Source of the DNA: DASZCR01 sp035942915
GTDB taxonomy: Bacteria; Acidobacteriota; Blastocatellia; Pyrinomonadales; Pyrinomonadaceae
Length of the DNA stretch: 16,523 nt
NCBI GenBank assembly: GCA_035942915.1
Contig: DASZCR010000333.1
Location: forward strand, 1-16,523
Direction: 5' to 3'
The notes under the pieces were generated by a model that ran no database searches, had not been told where the DNA came from, and saw nothing but the letters and a program-made list of their open reading frames with translations. This document shows, piece by piece, positions 12,972-16,523 of the stretch. The position numbers and the translations under genes were made by a program. How positions within the stretch are numbered: the stretch's first letter is position 1; each line of letters starts with the position of its first letter.

Positions 12972-14360
12972 CTAGAGCGGCTCGACGGCCGTCGTCGTAT
13001 CGAAGTGAATCACGGCGTCGAACTGCCGCGCGAGGCGTGCGAAGAAGTAGTGGCTGGTGCGTTCGGTGTGCGGCACATAGACGACGCCGATGGCGCGTTC
13101 CAGACGATAGAGGCTGAGGGCTTCGGTGATGCGCCCGCCGCCGCGCAGACGCAGCAGAAAGTTCGGCACGCCCGTCTCGTGAAAGAGCGCCGAGTAGCTT
13201 CCGGCGAGGGCGGGGCGCACGCGCTTGCGCTCGTCCGCGCCGCCCCACTCGGAAGCGGCGCGGACGTGACCCGTGTAGGTCGTGAACCCGACCAGCACGG
13301 TCTCTGCCGGGTGGCGCTGGCGCATCAGTTGGCCGACGCTCAACTCGCCGCGCTCGACCCGCTCGGTCATCCGCGCATCACCCTGATGCGTGTTGTGTGC
13401 CCAGACGACAATCTTGGAGCGGCTGCCGGTCACAGTGTCTAAGTGTGCGGCGAGCGCGTCGAGCGTGTCGGCCATGTGGCGGTCGCGGACGTTCCAAGAG
13501 GAGATGTCGCGGCGGAAGAGGGTGCGGAAGTAGGTCTCGCCGTTCTGCACGACGCGCGCGTTCTGGTAGGCCGAAAACAGTTCGTCGTCCGCGCCCGACG
13601 CGCCGCGCCGCCGCTCCTCATAGATGCGCGTCATCTCCGCGAACTGCTCGCGCGCCTGTCGCTCGCACGAGCGTGTGTTCTTCGCCACCTCGACCTCGTA
13701 GCCGTAACGCTGCGGCTCTGCGCGCCAGTAGGCGAGGCAGTCGTAGCGTTTGCGTGCGTGGCGCGCGGCCTCCGGGTCGGCCTCTCTGAGATGCTTGACG
13801 ACAGCTTCGGTCGATTCTCTCAAGCTGTACAAGTCCATCCCGTAGAAGCGCACGCGCTTGTCCGTGTGCGCGTCGTTGTGCTGGCGCATCCACGCGACGA
13901 AGTCGCGCACGTCCTTGTTGCGCCACATCCAGCGCGGAAAGTCTTTGAAGTTCGAGAGCGCCTTCTCCGGCGTCGCATCTTCGCCCGCGCCGGTGACGTA
14001 GCGGCCGACGCGCGCCGCGTCAGGCCACTCGGCCTCGACGACGACGGCATCGAAGCCCTTCTCCTCGACCAGACGGCGCGTGATGCGCGCTCGCTCGCGG
14101 TAGAACTCGTGCGTTCCGTGCGTCGCCTCGCCGAGCATGACGAAGCGCGCGTTGCCAATCATCTCCAACAGAGGGTCATGGTCGCTCTCGCCGCCGGTCA
14201 GAGGGTGCGCGGCCTCGCGCACGGCGGCGATGAGCGACGGGTCATTTGTCGCAGGCGCGGCGCGCTGAGTTTGGGCGAGACGCCCCGGCGCGAGCCACAG
14301 CGAGATGGAGAGAAAGAGGACGGTGCGCGCGACGGCGCGGAAAGCGAGGTGTTGAGACAT
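12972..14360 (-). CDS. exported erythromycin-esterase-family protein
   Basis: The 462-residue product has a signal peptide (hydrophobic residues about 9-25, probable cut near residue 29-30) and a full erythromycin esterase-like fold. Signature stretches are VMLGEATHGTHEFYRERARI (Gly77-His81, His84-Glu85), VVVEAEWPDA (Glu109, Glu111), FPRWMWRN, FVAWMRQHN, FYGMDLYSL and VWAHNTH (His322). The family holds macrolide esterases of the EreA/EreC type, with His and Glu in the active site. Most chromosomal members have unknown substrates and should not be read as resistance genes. Export to the periplasm is unlike the classical cytoplasmic resistance enzymes. No clear Shine-Dalgarno precedes ATG 14360. 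It lies 204 bp after the OtsA-OtsB gene on the same strand and converges on the histone-like gene. Confidence 0.9.
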   Translation of the reverse strand: MSQHLAFRAVARTVLFLSISLWLAPGRLAQTQRAAPATNDPSLIAAVREAAHPLTGGESDHDPLLEMIGNARFVMLGEATHGTHEFYRERARITRRLVEEKGFDAVVVEAEWPDAARVGRYVTGAGEDATPEKALSNFKDFPRWMWRNKDVRDFVAWMRQHNDAHTDKRVRFYGMDLYSLRESTEAVVKHLREADPEAARHARKRYDCLAYWRAEPQRYGYEVEVAKNTRSCERQAREQFAEMTRIYEERRRGASGADDELFSAYQNARVVQNGETYFRTLFRRDISSWNVRDRHMADTLDALAAHLDTVTGSRSKIVVWAHNTHQGDARMTERVERGELSVGQLMRQRHPAETVLVGFTTYTGHVRAASEWGGADERKRVRPALAGSYSALFHETGVPNFLLRLRGGGRITEALSLYRLERAIGVVYVPHTERTSHYFFARLARQFDAVIHFDTTTAVEPL

Positions 14361-14564
14361 GGATAAACTCTGTAGCCGATTCAGAAGACGCAGGAGGAGC
14401 GTAGCGGCGGCGCGACTTTCACGCGCACGCGCCGCACGCTCTCTCTCCTGCTCTTGGACAGACGAAAAATTTTTGAGGGATGCCGGAAGTATAAGAACGC
14501 CTGAAGGACGGGTCTGTCCTGTGGCGTACGGTCGCGGGCGCGACCCGCTCGTCGTGCCGACTGT
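14361..14564 (-). promoter_or_regulatory. gap upstream of the esterase gene: hairpin and candidate -10
   Basis: Just after the OtsA-OtsB stop, GGTCGC (14530-14535) and GCGACC (14540-14545) form a 6-bp hairpin with a GGGC loop, possibly a weak terminator without T-run. Reading the minus strand, TATACT (14493-14488) is five of six to a -10 element, but no matching -35 is seen. AAAAATTTTT (14465-14474) is a small AT palindrome within the expected leader. Confidence 0.3.
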
Positions 14565-16523
14565 TCAGCCTTCGGTGGCGGAAGCGGCCACCGGTTCGTC
14601 AGCGTGCGCGAGGGCGTCGAGCAGCGCGCGCATCTCTTCGGGGTTCGAGAGGTAGAACTTGGCGCGCGTGCGGTTGCCGCCGACGTGTATCGTCCACGCG
14701 TCGGGCGGGAGACGCGCAAAGAGGTCTTCGTCTGTGCGGTCGTCGCCTGCCGCCAGACAGAAGGCGGGCGCGCCCGCGTCGTGTTCGGCGAGTCGCGCGA
14801 GCACCTCGCCCTTGTTCGCCCAGAGCGGCTTGACCTCGACAATCTTGCGTCCGCGAAAGGCGCGCAGGTCTGTCTCGGCGAGCATCTGTTCGAGCGTCGA
14901 GACAAGTTCGTTGGCAAGCCACTCGCCAAACTCCAGGTCGGCCATGCGGTAGTGCCAGACGACGGAGAACTCCTTCTCCTCGATGAGGCTGCCGGGCGTG
15001 CGGTCAACGAAATGTTCGAGCACGGGGCGGACGCGCTCCTTCCAATCGTCGGTCGAGCCGGGACGAAACAACTCCCACTCGCGCGCGTCGGGCGGGCGCA
15101 TCGTCGCGCCGTGCTCGGCCGCCAGCCACAGACCACGCACGCCGCCGAGCCAGCGTTCGAGCACGTCGCGGGAACGGCCTGAGACGACGGCGACCGTGTT
15201 TGCCGGTTGCGCGGCGAGACGCGCGAGCAGAGAGATGAGAGACTCCGTCGGCACGGCGTCCTGCGGTCGGCGCGTGTAGGGGACGAGCGTGCCGTCGTAG
15301 TCGAGCAGGAGACGGCGACGACGCGCCGTGCGGAAGGCGGCGACGGCCTCGTCGAAAGGGAGCGGACGAGGCTCTTCCGGCGGTCGCGCCGCGCGTGCCT
15401 CGGCGGCCGACGCGAGGTTTGCGAGGAAGCGTTCGCCCCACGCGAAGACGTTGTTGCGTAGCACTCTCTTGTGCAGCGCCGTCATGCGCTCGCGCCGTTC
15501 GTCTTCAGGCAGTGAGAGCGCGCGCGCGATTGCCTCTGCCGTCTGCTCCTCGTCGTAGGGGTTGACCAGAAACGCTTCGCCCATCTCTGCGGCCGCGCCC
15601 GCAAACTCGCTCAGCACGAGCACGCCCGCGCCCTCGCGCTGACACGCGACGTACTCTTTGGCGACGAGGTTGAGGCCATCACGCAGCGGCGTCACCCACG
15701 CCAAATCGGCCGCCGCGTAGAGCGCGACCAATTCGGCGCGCGGCAGACCGCGCCGGAGATAGACGACCGGCGACCAATCAGGCGTCGAAAATTCGCCGTT
15801 AATCTTCCCGACCAATTCGTCCACCTCCTGCCGCAACTCCTGATACATCGGAATCACCTCGCGGGAAGGCACGGCCACTTGAATAAGTACGACGCGGCCT
15901 TTCAAGTGCGGCGCGTCGCGCAGCAGACGGCGAAAGGTGCGCAGGCGTTCGGGGATGCCCTTCGTGTAGTCGAGACGGTCAACGCCGAGCAGGATGCGGC
16001 GGTCGCTGTAGCGCGCGCGCAGAGAGTCGAGACGCTTGCGCGTCTCCTCGTCTTTGTCGAGCAGGTCGGTGAAATCTGCGGGCGCGATGCCGATGGGCAG
16101 CGCGTCCAGACGCACGAGACGGCCGGAAGCATCTTCGACGGCGTCCATGCGGCTCTCGACGCCGAGGACGCGCAAGGCCGAGGCGCGGAAGTTCTGCAAG
16201 TAGCTGTAGGTGTGGAAGGCGACGTAGTCGGCTCCGAGGAGTCCGCGCAGGATTTCGGCGCGGCGCGGCAGCAGGCGAAAGATGCTCGACGAAGGGAAGG
16301 GGATGTGGAGGAAAAATCCGATGCGCGCCTGCGGTGCGCGCTCGCGCAACATCTGCGGCAGGAGCATCAACTGGTAGTCGTGAATCCAGACCACATCGTC
16401 GTCGCGCAGATGCGCCAGCAGCGTCTCGCAGAAACGCTCGTTGGCCTCGCGGTAGGCGCGCCAGTGTTCGGGCGCGAAGTTGACGAGCGTCGGGAATTGG
16501 TGAAAGAGCGGCCAGAGCGTCTG
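14565..16523 (-). CDS. otsAB: bifunctional trehalose-6-phosphate synthase/phosphatase (OtsA-OtsB fusion), N-terminus cut by window edge
   Basis: The frame is open to the right edge (first visible codon 16523-16521, 652 visible residues), and the internal GTG at 16394 is not the start. Visible residues 1-370 are a GT20 synthase: WPLFHQFPTLVNF, VVWIHDYQLMLLP (44-56), VDRLDYTKGIPERL (181-194), PLRDGLNLVAKEY (279-291). A short linker leads to a HAD phosphatase: LLLDYDGTLVPY (405-416, motif I), SGRSRD (motif II), NKGEV with Lys571 (motif III) and AGDDRTDEDLF (592-602, motif IV). The synthase joins UDP- or ADP/GDP-glucose to glucose-6-phosphate, and the phosphatase releases trehalose, an osmo- and desiccation protectant, in the cytoplasm. 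All main catalytic motifs that fall in the window look intact. Roughly the first 80-100 residues of the synthase are missing here. Confidence 0.95.
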   Translation of the reverse strand, partial: QTLWPLFHQFPTLVNFAPEHWRAYREANERFCETLLAHLRDDDVVWIHDYQLMLLPQMLRERAPQARIGFFLHIPFPSSSIFRLLPRRAEILRGLLGADYVAFHTYSYLQNFRASALRVLGVESRMDAVEDASGRLVRLDALPIGIAPADFTDLLDKDEETRKRLDSLRARYSDRRILLGVDRLDYTKGIPERLRTFRRLLRDAPHLKGRVVLIQVAVPSREVIPMYQELRQEVDELVGKINGEFSTPDWSPVVYLRRGLPRAELVALYAAADLAWVTPLRDGLNLVAKEYVACQREGAGVLVLSEFAGAAAEMGEAFLVNPYDEEQTAEAIARALSLPEDERRERMTALHKRVLRNNVFAWGERFLANLASAAEARAARPPEEPRPLPFDEAVAAFRTARRRRLLLDYDGTLVPYTRRPQDAVPTESLISLLARLAAQPANTVAVVSGRSRDVLERWLGGVRGLWLAAEHGATMRPPDAREWELFRPGSTDDWKERVRPVLEHFVDRTPGSLIEEKEFSVVWHYRMADLEFGEWLANELVSTLEQMLAETDLRAFRGRKIVEVKPLWANKGEVLARLAEHDAGAPAFCLAAGDDRTDEDLFARLPPDAWTIHVGGNRTRAKFYLSNPEEMRALLDALAHADEPVAASATEG

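Noticed and set aside
8933..14464. TTGGACAGACG found at 8933-8943 and 14454-14464, considered as a shared regulatory word
   Set aside because: Dozens of shared 11-mers are expected by chance in a window of this size, and neither copy has a convincing promoter partner.

Overview
The window is G+C-rich, densely coding bacterial DNA. Its gene set suggests a free-living, stress-tolerant aerobe: a very large exported multicopper oxidase, a class III-like PPK2, a fused trehalose synthase/phosphatase, an exported erythromycin-esterase-like protein and a CvpA-CAP fusion. The style recalls Acidobacteriota (Blastocatellia), but this is an impression from memory, not a database result. I see no phage, transposase, plasmid, CRISPR, tRNA or rRNA signal.

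Layout. (1) Positions 1-432, minus strand: the N-terminal part of an ATP-grasp-like protein that runs off the left edge. (2) 433-1146: a long divergent intergenic region with an AT-rich island, dyads, candidate promoters and a structured leader in front of the oxidase gene. In that leader a CCTCCT segment could pair either inside a hairpin or with the Shine-Dalgarno. (3) 1147-6354 and 6447-8483, plus strand: a 1735-residue, six-cupredoxin-domain multicopper oxidase, then an exported YVTN-type beta-propeller protein, separated by a 15-bp perfect hairpin. (4) 8514-8660: a nested inverted repeat of about 147 bp, running into the end of a small minus-strand gene (77 aa). (5) 9018-9974, plus: a CvpA-CAP fusion, followed by four tandem copies of GATTCATC. 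(6) 10027-11930, minus: PPK2 and an M28 peptidase joined by an ATGA overlap. (7) 12063-12815, plus and divergent from PPK2: a histone-H1-like disordered basic protein, ended by a strong bidirectional hairpin. (8) 12972-14360, minus: an exported erythromycin-esterase-like protein. (9) 14565-16523, minus: an OtsA-OtsB fusion, cut by the right edge.

How the genes may work together. The oxidase and propeller genes look like one exported metal- or phenol-oxidising unit. The oxidase resembles in size and plan the large manganese-oxidase-type proteins (MofA/MnxG class, from memory), but its substrate cannot be read from sequence. All recognisable copper ligands sit at one interface, between domains 2 and 3, while the equivalent sites in the other domains are lost. 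PPK2 beside an AlgP-like basic protein suggests a polyphosphate/nucleoid unit, and OtsAB adds trehalose, so the right half reads as a general stress segment.
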